Of a DNA stretch of 64,000 bases, positions 10,145 through 18,198 are shown one piece after another (the stretch's first letter is position 1; each line of letters opens with the position of its first letter). Origin of the DNA: Aminobacterium colombiense DSM 12261 (lineage in GTDB: Bacteria; Synergistota; Synergistia; Synergistales; Aminobacteriaceae); the NCBI RefSeq assembly GCF_000025885.1, contig NC_014011.1, positions 930,001 to 994,000 on the forward strand. The letters run 5' to 3'. The position numbers were made by a program, and so were the translations under genes. A model generated the notes under the pieces. That model had not been told where the DNA came from. It did not search any database and saw nothing but the letters and a program-made list of their open reading frames with translations.

Positions 10145-10201
10145 AATACTGCCTCCTAAAATTTTAAGCTTGTATTACTGATGGCGCCTATCAGCACCGT
10201 T

Positions 10202-10230
10202 ACAATAAAGTATTTACAAATGACTGTCAA
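10202..10230 (-). promoter_or_regulatory. Sigma-70 promoter of csp
   Basis: Consensus TTGACA (10225-10230) and TATTGT (10202-10207) are separated by exactly 17 bases on the minus strand, ~57 bases upstream of the csp TTG start. The transcribed leader contains a short imperfect inverted repeat (GGTGCTGATAGGCGCCATC), which may be relevant to cold regulation. Confidence 0.8.
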
Positions 10231-10249
10231 GTATTCGTAAATACAGTTT

Positions 10250-10345
10250 TTATGGAATATTAACGTTGTTAAGAAAACGCTCCAGCAGTTTTTGTGCAAT
10301 TTCTTTTTTGAAGGCTGAAGATTTGCGTGGATTGATGTTCTTCAT
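10250..10345 (-). CDS. Small basic ORF, 31 residues, translationally coupled
   Basis: The ORF begins MKNINPRKSSAF and ends in LNNVNIP. Its ATG overlaps the TGA of the preceding 43-residue ORF in an ATGA arrangement, and a GCAGGAG ribosome site lies 8 bases upstream inside that ORF. It is short and positively charged with a C-terminal amphipathic stretch (KKEIAQKLLERFLNN). I recognise no family. The coupling and ribosome site support translation, but it could also be the degraded tail of a longer gene. It ends just before the csp promoter. Confidence 0.45.
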   Translation of the reverse strand: MKNINPRKSSAFKKEIAQKLLERFLNNVNIP

Positions 10346-10473
10346 GGCTTCTTCTCCTGCTTTAAAGACAAGATCTGGCCTTCAATGAACTTTTCAACAG
10401 CGTGCAACCGTTCAAAAAAAGCAGACATGCTTTCTGCTGCCATAGGAACGAAGTTTGTAAAAGAACGTCGCAT
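10342..10473 (-). CDS. Small ORF, 43 residues, downstream of ssnA
   Basis: The ORF starts MRRSFTNFVPMAAESMSAF and ends LKQEKKP. The ATG is 10 bases after the ssnA stop, with a weak GGAAG-type ribosome site overlapping the end of ssnA. The middle is amphipathic helix-like (FFERLHAVEKFIEGQILSL). The downstream partner overlaps by ATGA. Function is unknown. The spacing suggests both small ORFs are cotranscribed with ssnA. Confidence 0.45.
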   Translation of the reverse strand: MRRSFTNFVPMAAESMSAFFERLHAVEKFIEGQILSLKQEKKP

Positions 10474-10483
10474 ATAGTTCTTT

Positions 10484-11809
10484 TTACTTCCACCACGGGA
10501 ATCCCTCCCTTTTTGCGGAGGAAAAACGCTTATGGAGTTTTTCAGCAACCAGGCGTACATTGTTAAAAATGAGCCCCTCGTTAAGAGAAGAGAATGACCC
10601 GTCCTTCCATAATATATTTCCATTGCACATGGTTAAATAAGCATGACTTCGTTGAGCACCATGAATAAGATGCCCCATAATGTTGGATTCATGGATGGGT
10701 GTTACAGGCTTGTAGTTGAGAACGGTGATGTCGGCCGGCTCGTCATGAGCAAACACTCCCTGGAAGCCCCACGTATTTCTTTTAACGAGGCGGGACCAGC
10801 CCCAGAAGGTCCTTTCAAGGCGCTCAAAAGGCTCTGGTGCGTCCTTTGCTGTAATGGCATAGTTTCGCAAAGAAGCCAAAATATCTGGTGACATGCCGTC
10901 TGTTCCTATGACAAATTTTGTAATCCGTTGGCGGTTCATTTCTCCCACTCTGTTGTTTTCATTAGAATCAGGATTCGTAACCACCCACGGAGAAATGTTT
11001 TTCAGAATAGCATAATCATCCTCTGTTAAATGGATGCAGTGGATGAGAAGAGAATCCCGGCTCAAAAGATTAAAGGATGCAAGACGATGGATTGGTCCCC
11101 TATATCCTAACTGCTGACAATAGGCAAGGTCCTCTTCCCCTTCTCCGCAATGAATATGAATGTGAAGATTGCGGGGTTTTGCCTCCTTTACCTTTCTAAG
11201 AGTATCTTCAGAAAGGGTAAAATTCGCATGAAGGCCTAACATTCCATGGAGAAATGGATCCCTCTGATGGCTTTCCCAAAAAGATATATTCTCTTCAAGT
11301 TGCTGGTCTATGGTGTTTTTCCCGGCCCTGTCCGAAATCTCGAAAGAGAGTACCCCCCTAATTCCAGCCTCTCTAAAAGCGCGGCCAATTAAACTGAGAC
11401 TTCCTCTAATGTGTCCCAAAGACGCATGGTGGTCAAAGATTGTTGTAATACCGCATTGTATTGAACGCAAAATACCGTATAACGCTGAAAAATAAATAGA
11501 CTCCTCGTCAAGTAGATAATCAAGGGGCCACCACAGATTTTCCAGGATTCCCAGAAAAGACGTAGTTTCTCCACGAGGGCGTAATCCAACGGCAAGTGAC
11601 GAGTAAAGGTGATGATGAAAGTTGGTCATTCCTGGGACGATAAGTCGTCCTTCAACGTCTATTACGGGGGTATCGGGCCATTTGCGCCTCATGGATTCAC
11701 ATGTTGCAACCTCTGCTATTTTGCCATTCACTATGAGAAGAGCCCCGGAGGGATAAAAAATATCACCGTCTGTAAGAGGGCCGTTGGCTATGATCTGTTT
11801 CTTCATCAT
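10484..11809 (-). CDS. ssnA: SsnA-type amidohydrolase
   Basis: Metal-dependent amidohydrolase of the SsnA / chlorohydrolase group (441 residues), often encoded with selenate-dependent molybdenum hydroxylases and purine catabolism. The metal-site signature FHHHLYSS follows GMTN near residue 62. A second metal region is HIHIHCGEGEE (~residue 225), with a conserved Asp in FVIGTDGMSPD. The gene overlaps the adjacent xdh remnant by 4 bases (12-kb side), so they form one transcript. The partner hydroxylase is almost completely deleted here, so its physiological substrate is uncertain. Confidence 0.82.
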   Translation of the reverse strand: MMKKQIIANGPLTDGDIFYPSGALLIVNGKIAEVATCESMRRKWPDTPVIDVEGRLIVPGMTNFHHHLYSSLAVGLRPRGETTSFLGILENLWWPLDYLLDEESIYFSALYGILRSIQCGITTIFDHHASLGHIRGSLSLIGRAFREAGIRGVLSFEISDRAGKNTIDQQLEENISFWESHQRDPFLHGMLGLHANFTLSEDTLRKVKEAKPRNLHIHIHCGEGEEDLAYCQQLGYRGPIHRLASFNLLSRDSLLIHCIHLTEDDYAILKNISPWVVTNPDSNENNRVGEMNRQRITKFVIGTDGMSPDILASLRNYAITAKDAPEPFERLERTFWGWSRLVKRNTWGFQGVFAHDEPADITVLNYKPVTPIHESNIMGHLIHGAQRSHAYLTMCNGNILWKDGSFSSLNEGLIFNNVRLVAEKLHKRFSSAKREGFPWWK

Positions 11810-12153
11810 AAAATCACCCTCTTATGCCTTTTTAGTGCGACTAAAACTTTTTCAGGGGTAAAAGGAAGATCATAAAGCCTGACTCCGACTGCATCGTATA
11901 TGGCGTTAGCAATGGCAGGTGCCGTGCCATTGATCCCTATTTCGGCTGCAGATTTTGCCCTATACGGACCATCTACATCACATGAACTTACAGGGCGTCC
12001 GTTAAGAAGAACAGTGCAGCAGACACAGCTGCTCTCACTGCAGCCACAGTGAACTTCAGTGTGTTTTGCTGACCTTAAAAGATCAAGAAGGATCGTTTCA
12101 TCTGTAAAATTAAGTTCTCTCTTTTTCCCATTTATGACGAAGGTCCCGTTCAT
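11806..12153 (-). pseudogene. Remnant fusing the [2Fe-2S] subunit start to the C-terminus of a molybdenum hydroxylase
   Basis: The first ~60 residues are a plant-type [2Fe-2S] ferredoxin domain with C-x4-C-x2-C (CSESSCVCC) and a fourth Cys 11 residues later (RPVSSC), as in XdhC/CoxS. The last ~45 residues (NGTAPAIANAIYDAVGVR then LPFTPEKVLVAL) match the extreme C-terminus of the large molybdopterin subunit of xanthine-dehydrogenase-type enzymes. The second iron-sulfur half, any FAD part and nearly all of the Mo domain are missing. An in-frame deletion of ~2-3 kb is the simplest origin. The 115-residue product could still fold as a ferredoxin. Confidence 0.75.
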
Positions 12154-13261
12154 TGCTACTCCCCTCCCCTAACTCGAGGCCACCTTCTGTCAAGTTTTCG
12201 AATTCTCTTTGAATGTCCAAGGCTTTGCGAAGACGTGCCAATCCCTGTCTTTCAGCTTTCCCACCCTTAAATTTTTGAGTCGTCTCCTCAATTCTATCCT
12301 GAAGGGAAACCACATTAAAATCTTTAACTATTTTGTCTGCAAGGTAGACAATCTTGGCTTCTAGAGATGCTTCTTCAGGAAGGTCCATATGGTGCTTAAC
12401 GATCTCTGCTACTTCATCGAATCCAAAATTCGCAAGAAAAGCGCTGCCAACAATATCATGCTTGGGGGATTCACGGCAGATATCGTGTAAAAGGGCGGCT
12501 CTTTCTGCTAATAAAAAGCGGCAGGGCTGAAAAGAAGAAATAGAGAGGGCAATATGGCGAGCCATCTGTTCCACAACGCGGCAATGTTCTATGATCTTCT
12601 GAGGTGTCTGCGCCAGACGAAAAAGTTCTTCGCATTCCTCTAGTGTAGGGATATTACGTGCGCTCCATGCCCGTTGTGCTTTTCGATAATCGTCAGGAGT
12701 ATCTATGTCAAGATGGATAAAGTGGTCTGGAATGTTGATTTGCATAAAAGAATCAGCATACTGTTGCAAGAGCCCCGCTAAGCCCCTATATCCAGACCAC
12801 GCCAGAATAGAAGGCACTAATTTTGCTGATATAAGAGGCGGGTGTCCCTTTTCCCCCTTTAAAACTGGGGAAAGAACGCTTAAAGAATCTTTCCAGTGTT
12901 CACAAAGAAAACGAATGGTGCTTGGGCGTACCAGGGGAATATCTGAAGGGTGTAGAAAAAAGGCTGTAATGTCAGAAGGCAGGGATCGGATGCCCTTCAG
13001 CACCGAGCTGTACATGCCTTTTTCATAGTCTTCATTATAGACTACAGAGCAGGCAAGTCGTGAGCATTCTCTTTCAACATGTTCTCGATAGGCGCCCGTT
13101 ACAACGAAAACACGAAAAACACGGGCAACTCTATATGTTGTTACAAGGCGGCTTAGCATGTTTTGCTTTTCTATAGTGAGCAGAGGTTTACATTGCTTCA
13201 TGCGGGTAGATGCGCCTGCTGCCAATATAACAGCTGCAAATTCAGGGGTTGTGTTAGACAT
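12110..13261 (-). CDS. MobA-like nucleotidyltransferase fused to an HD phosphohydrolase domain
   Basis: The N-terminal ~190 residues are a MocA/YgfJ-like molybdopterin cytidylyl-/NTP-transferase with AAVILAAGASTRMKQCKPLL and HPSDIPLV. The C-terminal ~150 residues are an HD domain, with HDICRE and a later HHMD motif. The fusion is known next to molybdenum hydroxylase genes, where it matures the cofactor. The 3' end overlaps the xdh remnant by 44 bases. The gene appears intact although its likely client enzyme is deleted, so it may be under relaxed selection. Confidence 0.8.
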   Translation of the reverse strand: MSNTTPEFAAVILAAGASTRMKQCKPLLTIEKQNMLSRLVTTYRVARVFRVFVVTGAYREHVERECSRLACSVVYNEDYEKGMYSSVLKGIRSLPSDITAFFLHPSDIPLVRPSTIRFLCEHWKDSLSVLSPVLKGEKGHPPLISAKLVPSILAWSGYRGLAGLLQQYADSFMQINIPDHFIHLDIDTPDDYRKAQRAWSARNIPTLEECEELFRLAQTPQKIIEHCRVVEQMARHIALSISSFQPCRFLLAERAALLHDICRESPKHDIVGSAFLANFGFDEVAEIVKHHMDLPEEASLEAKIVYLADKIVKDFNVVSLQDRIEETTQKFKGGKAERQGLARLRKALDIQREFENLTEGGLELGEGSSNERDLRHKWEKERT

Positions 13262-13469
13262 GCATCCCTCCTGGAAGGTTATGATTTATTTATCATTATA
13301 CGGAGTCCATATAGTGAAGACAATAGAAACTTTTAATTATTCCCAGCATATTACGAAAAAATGATTAAAATTTTACATGTAATCTCATCAGACGTTAATG
13401 AGCTCTTTTGATGTAGAATGGTCAAAAGGTCTATATTTCTTAAGTTAAGTATCAAGGGGGGGAATACAC

Positions 13470-14021
13470 ATGGTGGTAATACTTTCGATTCTTCTTCTCG
13501 TCGCTCTTATCGTTTTTTGGGTAGTTTCCATATACAACAGACTTGTACGAATGTCTAACTTGAAGAATGAGGCGTGGAGCGGCATTGATGTGCAGCTTAA
13601 GAGGCGGTTTGATCTCATCCCTAACCTCGTGGAAACAGTAAAAGGATACGCAACTCATGAGAAAGAGGTTTTTGAACGGGTTACAGAAGCGCGGGCGGCT
13701 ATCACTAGAGCACATACAGTGAGCGAACGGGCGGAGTCGGAAAACATGCTTACCGGCGCCCTCAAAACCCTCTTTGCAGTAGCGGAGAACTACCCTGCCC
13801 TTCAGGCAAGCTCGAACTTTCATCAGCTTCAGGAGCAGTTAACCTCCCTGGAAAACGATATACAAATGGCTCGCCGGTATTATAACGGGGCTGCAAGGGA
13901 TTATAACATTGCCATTGAAACCTTTCCTGCTGTGCTCGTTGCAAAAAGATTTGGCTATGAGAAAGCGGATTATTTTGAAACTGCTGAGGAAGAGCGAACA
14001 ACACCGAAGGTGTCCTTCTAA
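13470..14021 (+). CDS. lemA: LemA family protein
   Basis: Membrane-anchored, mostly helical protein of 183 residues. A single N-terminal transmembrane segment (residues ~3-22) precedes the LemA signature NRLVRMSNLKNEAWSGIDVQ and RRFDLIPNLVETVKGY. The start ATG follows a GGGGGGG-rich ribosome site. It is paired with the DUF2207 gene 26 bases downstream, a common conserved neighbourhood. The role of LemA is not well established; the pair is thought to act at the cell envelope. Confidence 0.92.
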   Translation: MVVILSILLLVALIVFWVVSIYNRLVRMSNLKNEAWSGIDVQLKRRFDLIPNLVETVKGYATHEKEVFERVTEARAAITRAHTVSERAESENMLTGALKTLFAVAENYPALQASSNFHQLQEQLTSLENDIQMARRYYNGAARDYNIAIETFPAVLVAKRFGYEKADYFETAEEERTTPKVSF

Positions 14022-14047
14022 TTCTTTGCGGTCTGGGAGGCTTCGCC

Positions 14048-15994
14048 ATGAAGAGTTTTCACCGGCTTTTTTTGCTCATCTTTTTGTTTTTAATTTTTCT
14101 TACAAACTCTGCTGGAGCAGAGGAAGTCATTCTATCGTTTTCTTCTTATGCGACTGTCAAGGTAGATGCCTCCCTCGAGGTTCGTGAGGATATCACTGTA
14201 TGGGCAGAGGGAAAACAAATTCAACGGGGAATTTACCGAGATTTCCCAACGATCTACAGAGATACTTCTGGCAAAATCGTTAGGGTAGGTTTTTTTGTTA
14301 AAGGAGCTTTGCTTAACGGCAAGAAAGTTCCATACAGAACAGAATCCCGCTCTAACGGCGTTCGTATTTATCTTGGCGATCCCAATAGAAGAGTTCCCTT
14401 TGGAGAACAAACTTACTCTCTTATCTATGTAACTACTGGTCAGGTTGGTTTCTATGAAAAACATGATGAGCTTTACTGGAACGTTACCGGTAATGATTGG
14501 GGTTTCCCCATACGAAAGGTGCGATTTTCCATTTCCCTTCCCCAAAAGGTGTCTTTTTCATCAGTGGACATTTATACGGGATATCAAGGGGCCACGGGAA
14601 AAGATGCTCAGCTCCTTTCTGATGGATCGGTGCAGACAACAAGAAGCCTTGCTCCCAGAGAAGGGCTGACTGTGGCCTATACATGGCCGAAAGGTATTGT
14701 AACCCCGCCTAACCCCCTCTTGAGATACACTTTTTTTGATAGATATGGAATCTGGTTTTTCATCGGCGCCCCCCTGCTTTTATTGGCATATTATGCTGCA
14801 GCGTGGCATCGTTGGGGAAATGACCCTCCTCGAAAACCAGTCATCCCCCTTTTTACACCTACCAAAGGGATTGGCCCAGGGTTTATGAGATATGTGAAAC
14901 GTCTGGGCATGGATAACGCCTGTTTTACGGCAGAAATACTTAATCTTGCTGTGAGGGGCTTTATAGTGATAGAAGAATTGACCTTCGAAGAATCGGTAAA
15001 ACGACTTGGCCTTTTAGGAAACAGCGATTTGATGAAGAAAGTCGTATCTTTTTCTTCTTCTTTAGCTGGGAAACGATACTCGCTGAAGCTAAATCAGGAA
15101 CAGCTTTCCCGAAAAAAACGCTCCATTGAAGAGGACATTCTTATTTCCGCTCTTTTTGATGAAGGCAGAATCGAGCTCCTTCTCAGACAGAACAACCATA
15201 AGATTCTCAGCAGAGCCAGAACTAAACTGTTGAAATACTATCGACAGGCCGCCAAACCTCTTTTTTCAAAGAATACCTTACCATGGGCGGCAGGATTTAT
15301 TATTCCTGCCATTATTTATCTGTTGCTTGGGTGGGGCGGCCAGGCAGAAATGGCTGTTTTTTCTGTAGCAGGAACGTTTATATTTTCCATAGTAGGGTCT
15401 GTTATTCTGTCAGTCTGGAATATTTGGAGGGAAAGAGGGCAAATCATGAAGAAAATCTTTGCCACACTCTTCCCAATCTTATTCTTTGCAGGCATCGCTC
15501 AATTTTTCTTTCTTGGGCTGAACAAAAAGAGTTGGTACATACTTATTCCCATATTAGCGACTGTTGTTATGATTCTCCTCTTTCGCAAGCTTATGACAAT
15601 TCGCTCAGAGAAAGGAAATGACGTTCTAGGGGAAGTTGACGGGCTTGCCATGTATATGGGCACTGCTGAGCGTTATCGTCTTGAAATGTTCCACCCTCCA
15701 CAGGAAACACCTGAAATATTCGAACGCTTGCTCCCTTACGCCTTTGCCCTTGACACAGCTGATACCTGGGCGAACCGATTCGATAGTATTCTCCAAGAAA
15801 GCGACTATCACCCTGAGTGGTATACGGGAACAGATATCTCCGACCTTTACACTGGCAGAGCAATGGCTAATATGGCTTCCTCCATTGCTTCATCCATAGC
15901 GTCGGCTTCCGTTGCTCCCGGCTCAAAAAGCGGGAGTGGCGGCAGAGGCCTTTCCGGAGGCGGCGGGGGTGGCGGGGGCGGTGGGGGCTGGTAA
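14048..15994 (+). CDS. DUF2207 membrane protein with Gly-rich tail
   Basis: The protein has 648 residues. It has an N-terminal signal peptide (cleavage expected after SAGA, residue ~24), a large extracytoplasmic DUF2207 domain (~25-230), a transmembrane helix near 238-258, a cytoplasmic stretch, and two or more helices at ~415-500. The C-terminus ends in a run of Ser and Gly closing with Trp, a hallmark of DUF2207 proteins. It forms an operon with lemA. The exact function is unknown. Confidence 0.88.
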   Translation: MKSFHRLFLLIFLFLIFLTNSAGAEEVILSFSSYATVKVDASLEVREDITVWAEGKQIQRGIYRDFPTIYRDTSGKIVRVGFFVKGALLNGKKVPYRTESRSNGVRIYLGDPNRRVPFGEQTYSLIYVTTGQVGFYEKHDELYWNVTGNDWGFPIRKVRFSISLPQKVSFSSVDIYTGYQGATGKDAQLLSDGSVQTTRSLAPREGLTVAYTWPKGIVTPPNPLLRYTFFDRYGIWFFIGAPLLLLAYYAAAWHRWGNDPPRKPVIPLFTPTKGIGPGFMRYVKRLGMDNACFTAEILNLAVRGFIVIEELTFEESVKRLGLLGNSDLMKKVVSFSSSLAGKRYSLKLNQEQLSRKKRSIEEDILISALFDEGRIELLLRQNNHKILSRARTKLLKYYRQAAKPLFSKNTLPWAAGFIIPAIIYLLLGWGGQAEMAVFSVAGTFIFSIVGSVILSVWNIWRERGQIMKKIFATLFPILFFAGIAQFFFLGLNKKSWYILIPILATVVMILLFRKLMTIRSEKGNDVLGEVDGLAMYMGTAERYRLEMFHPPQETPEIFERLLPYAFALDTADTWANRFDSILQESDYHPEWYTGTDISDLYTGRAMANMASSIASSIASASVAPGSKSGSGGRGLSGGGGGGGGGGGW

Positions 15995-16003
15995 TGCTTT
16001 TTT

Positions 16004-17053
16004 CTATCGATTGATAAGGTCAAGAACTTTGCGTTCCTCATTTACGATTTCGAATTCGTTTTGGGCTCTTTTCTTTTGTCCCAATGCCTCGTATACTCGT
16101 GCACGCTCATATCTTATCGCAGTGAGCTACTCTCTGGGCCTGCCTTTTTTTCGTCCAAGGGCTGTAGTCAGAGTGTTACGTGCTAAAGTATGGTATCCAA
16201 GATAATAGAGGGCCTTCCCCCTGTAAAACAACAAAGCACTGTGCAGGGCTGTCTCGTTCTCAACATTATTGCTTAGGGCTACAATTTCTTTATAAATACC
16301 ATGAGATTTTTCTTCTCTTTCAGAAGCATCTGCGAGCAATTCGGCTAATGAAAGACGAAAGGCTATATCATTTGGGGATTCATCTACGATTTTTCTCAAC
16401 AACATGATGGCTTCGTCATGCTTCGCCAGTCGTTGCTTGGCTTCTATTAAAGCAAGATACAGACCTCTATTATCGGGCCATATCTCCACTTGCATCTCTT
16501 CTGTTAAAGGTAAGTATAGGGACATATAGATGCCAATTTTTTTAAAAAGAGATCCGAGAAGGTCAATTTTGTTCTGCACGTGGTGAAAAGCAATAATGGC
16601 TTGTTGGGGATTGTCGTTGTTCAGGAGAATGAGGCCGGCCATAAAAGCTGAGTCAGGAAGGTTTAATGACTTTTGAAAACAAGCTAAAGCTCTCTTTTCA
16701 TCTTTTTCCAAAAAGGCCTTTAGCCCGTCAACAAAGTTTTCTTCTGATTTAGGTAAAAAAAGCCTGCTTAAAAAATTGAGGGTTAGCTTCTTTTTGATAA
16801 TTTCTTCTCGTGTAAGAGATTCATACTGAGGTGTTGCTGGTTTTTTGGATTTTGGTGAAGCTCTTTTTTTACCTGAGTGTAAGGTTGTGTAGTAAAGCCC
16901 TGTCCCGGGCAACCCAATTGTAGTTCTAGTGCCGCGTCGTCCAAGGGTTACTTTTGCCCCCTTGGGGCCTAAAGAGGCCGAAATTCCTGTTTTGCTCAAA
17001 TTAATGGCAATGCCAGGAGCAATCCTGAAACGTCTAAAAAAACGGAAGCCCAT
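16004..17053 (-). pseudogene. DUF4236-TPR protein interrupted by one in-frame amber codon
   Basis: The product starts MGFRFFRRFRIAPGI, the DUF4236 domain (residues ~1-60: NLSKTGISASLG, GLPGTGLYYT), followed by a linker and TPR-like helices. The ATG at 17053 has GGAGGAG upstream; an ORF start 18 codons earlier has none. At 16127-16129 a TAG ends the main frame. The same frame then continues for 40 codons with clear TPR character (LTAIRYERARVYEALGQKK) to a second TAG at 16004-16006. A Gln/Glu/Lys codon has probably mutated. The truncated 308-residue product may still be made. Confidence 0.8.
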
Positions 17054-17112
17054 TTCATCTCCTCCCTTTAATGTTTTTAACATAGCACATCCCATCCAGT
17101 CATTCAACCTCG

Positions 17113-18195
17113 CTAAAGTGGAAGGGCTAATACATCTTCAGGGTCGATAAGCAGCCCCACTCTGCTTCCCTCTGGGAAAATAGTGCTGTCGTGACTATAG
17201 GGTACAAAGGCATGGACAAGCTGACCTGATTTAATCTCAATATTGTACTCTATCCTATCCCCTACGAAAACTGAGCTAAGAACTTGCCCGCTCAGCATTG
17301 ATTTTTCAGACTGTCCCAGGCTTACAGCTTCGGGTCTTACGATGAGCGCCACTTCATCTCCTATTTTAAAACTACAGTTAGATTTGTAGTTAACTGTTAC
17401 GATGCGATTATAGATAAAAACATCTATTTTTTCTTCTGAAAGGGCTTCAACCTGTCCTTTGAAAATATTGGCCTGGCCGATAAAATCGGCGACAAAAAGG
17501 GTGGCTGGATTGGCATATAGCTCAAAAGGAGCAGCGACCTGTTCTATTTTCCCTTTGTTCAAAACTACAATCCGGTCAGCTATGGTAAGGGCCTCTTTCT
17601 GATCATGGGTAACATGGATACACGTTATTCCAAGTTTTTTCTGGATCTTCCGGATCTCTGCCCTCATATATATTCTTAGTTTTGCATCCAGATTGGAAAG
17701 GGGCTCATCCATAAGAAGAACCCTGGGGTCAATAACGAGAACTCGCGCTAAAGCTACACGCTGCTGTTCCCCCCCCGAAAGCTGGTGAGGAAAGCGCTCA
17801 TCTACTCCAATTAATCCCACCAGATTTAAGACCTCTTTGACCTTTAGCTCCGCTTCTTTGCGAGAAAGTCCCCTCACTTTCAGACCGTAGGCAACATTGT
17901 CAAAAATACTCATGTGGGGAAAAAGGGCGTAGTTTTGAAAAACAAAGCCGATGTCTCTTTTGTTCACTGCCAGATGTGTAATGTCTCGTCCTCCTATTAG
18001 CACTTGCCCCTCAGTAGGTTTTTCAAAGCCGGCGATCATTCTGAGGATCGTGGTCTTGCCGCAACCGGAAGGACCCAGAAATGTTATCAGTTCGCCCGCA
18101 TCTATGTCGAGGTGGACATCATCTACTGCTTTAAAAGATTCCTTTCCTTTGGTGAATATCTTTGTTAAATGGGTGAGAGAAATAGAAAGAGACAT
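17113..18195 (-). CDS. fbpC: ABC transporter ATP-binding protein, Fe3+/spermidine-type
   Basis: Cytoplasmic ATPase of a type I importer. Walker A is GPSGCGKTT (~residue 40), the Q-loop is QNYALFPH, the signature is LSGGEQQRVALAR, and Walker B is LLMDEPLSNLD. A C-terminal TOBE-like domain (~240-360) is present, as in FbpC/PotA-type proteins. It is the last gene of the binding protein-permease-ATPase operon, 3 bases after the permease stop. Fe3+ is the best guess of substrate; related systems carry other anions or phosphonates. Confidence 0.85.
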   Translation of the reverse strand: MSLSISLTHLTKIFTKGKESFKAVDDVHLDIDAGELITFLGPSGCGKTTILRMIAGFEKPTEGQVLIGGRDITHLAVNKRDIGFVFQNYALFPHMSIFDNVAYGLKVRGLSRKEAELKVKEVLNLVGLIGVDERFPHQLSGGEQQRVALARVLVIDPRVLLMDEPLSNLDAKLRIYMRAEIRKIQKKLGITCIHVTHDQKEALTIADRIVVLNKGKIEQVAAPFELYANPATLFVADFIGQANIFKGQVEALSEEKIDVFIYNRIVTVNYKSNCSFKIGDEVALIVRPEAVSLGQSEKSMLSGQVLSSVFVGDRIEYNIEIKSGQLVHAFVPYSHDSTIFPEGSRVGLLIDPEDVLALPL

Positions 18196-18198
18196 TCG

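Noticed and set aside
10342-10623. 93-codon version of the small ORF starting inside ssnA
   Set aside because: Its first half runs in another frame of ssnA; only the 43-codon end from 10473 has coding character.
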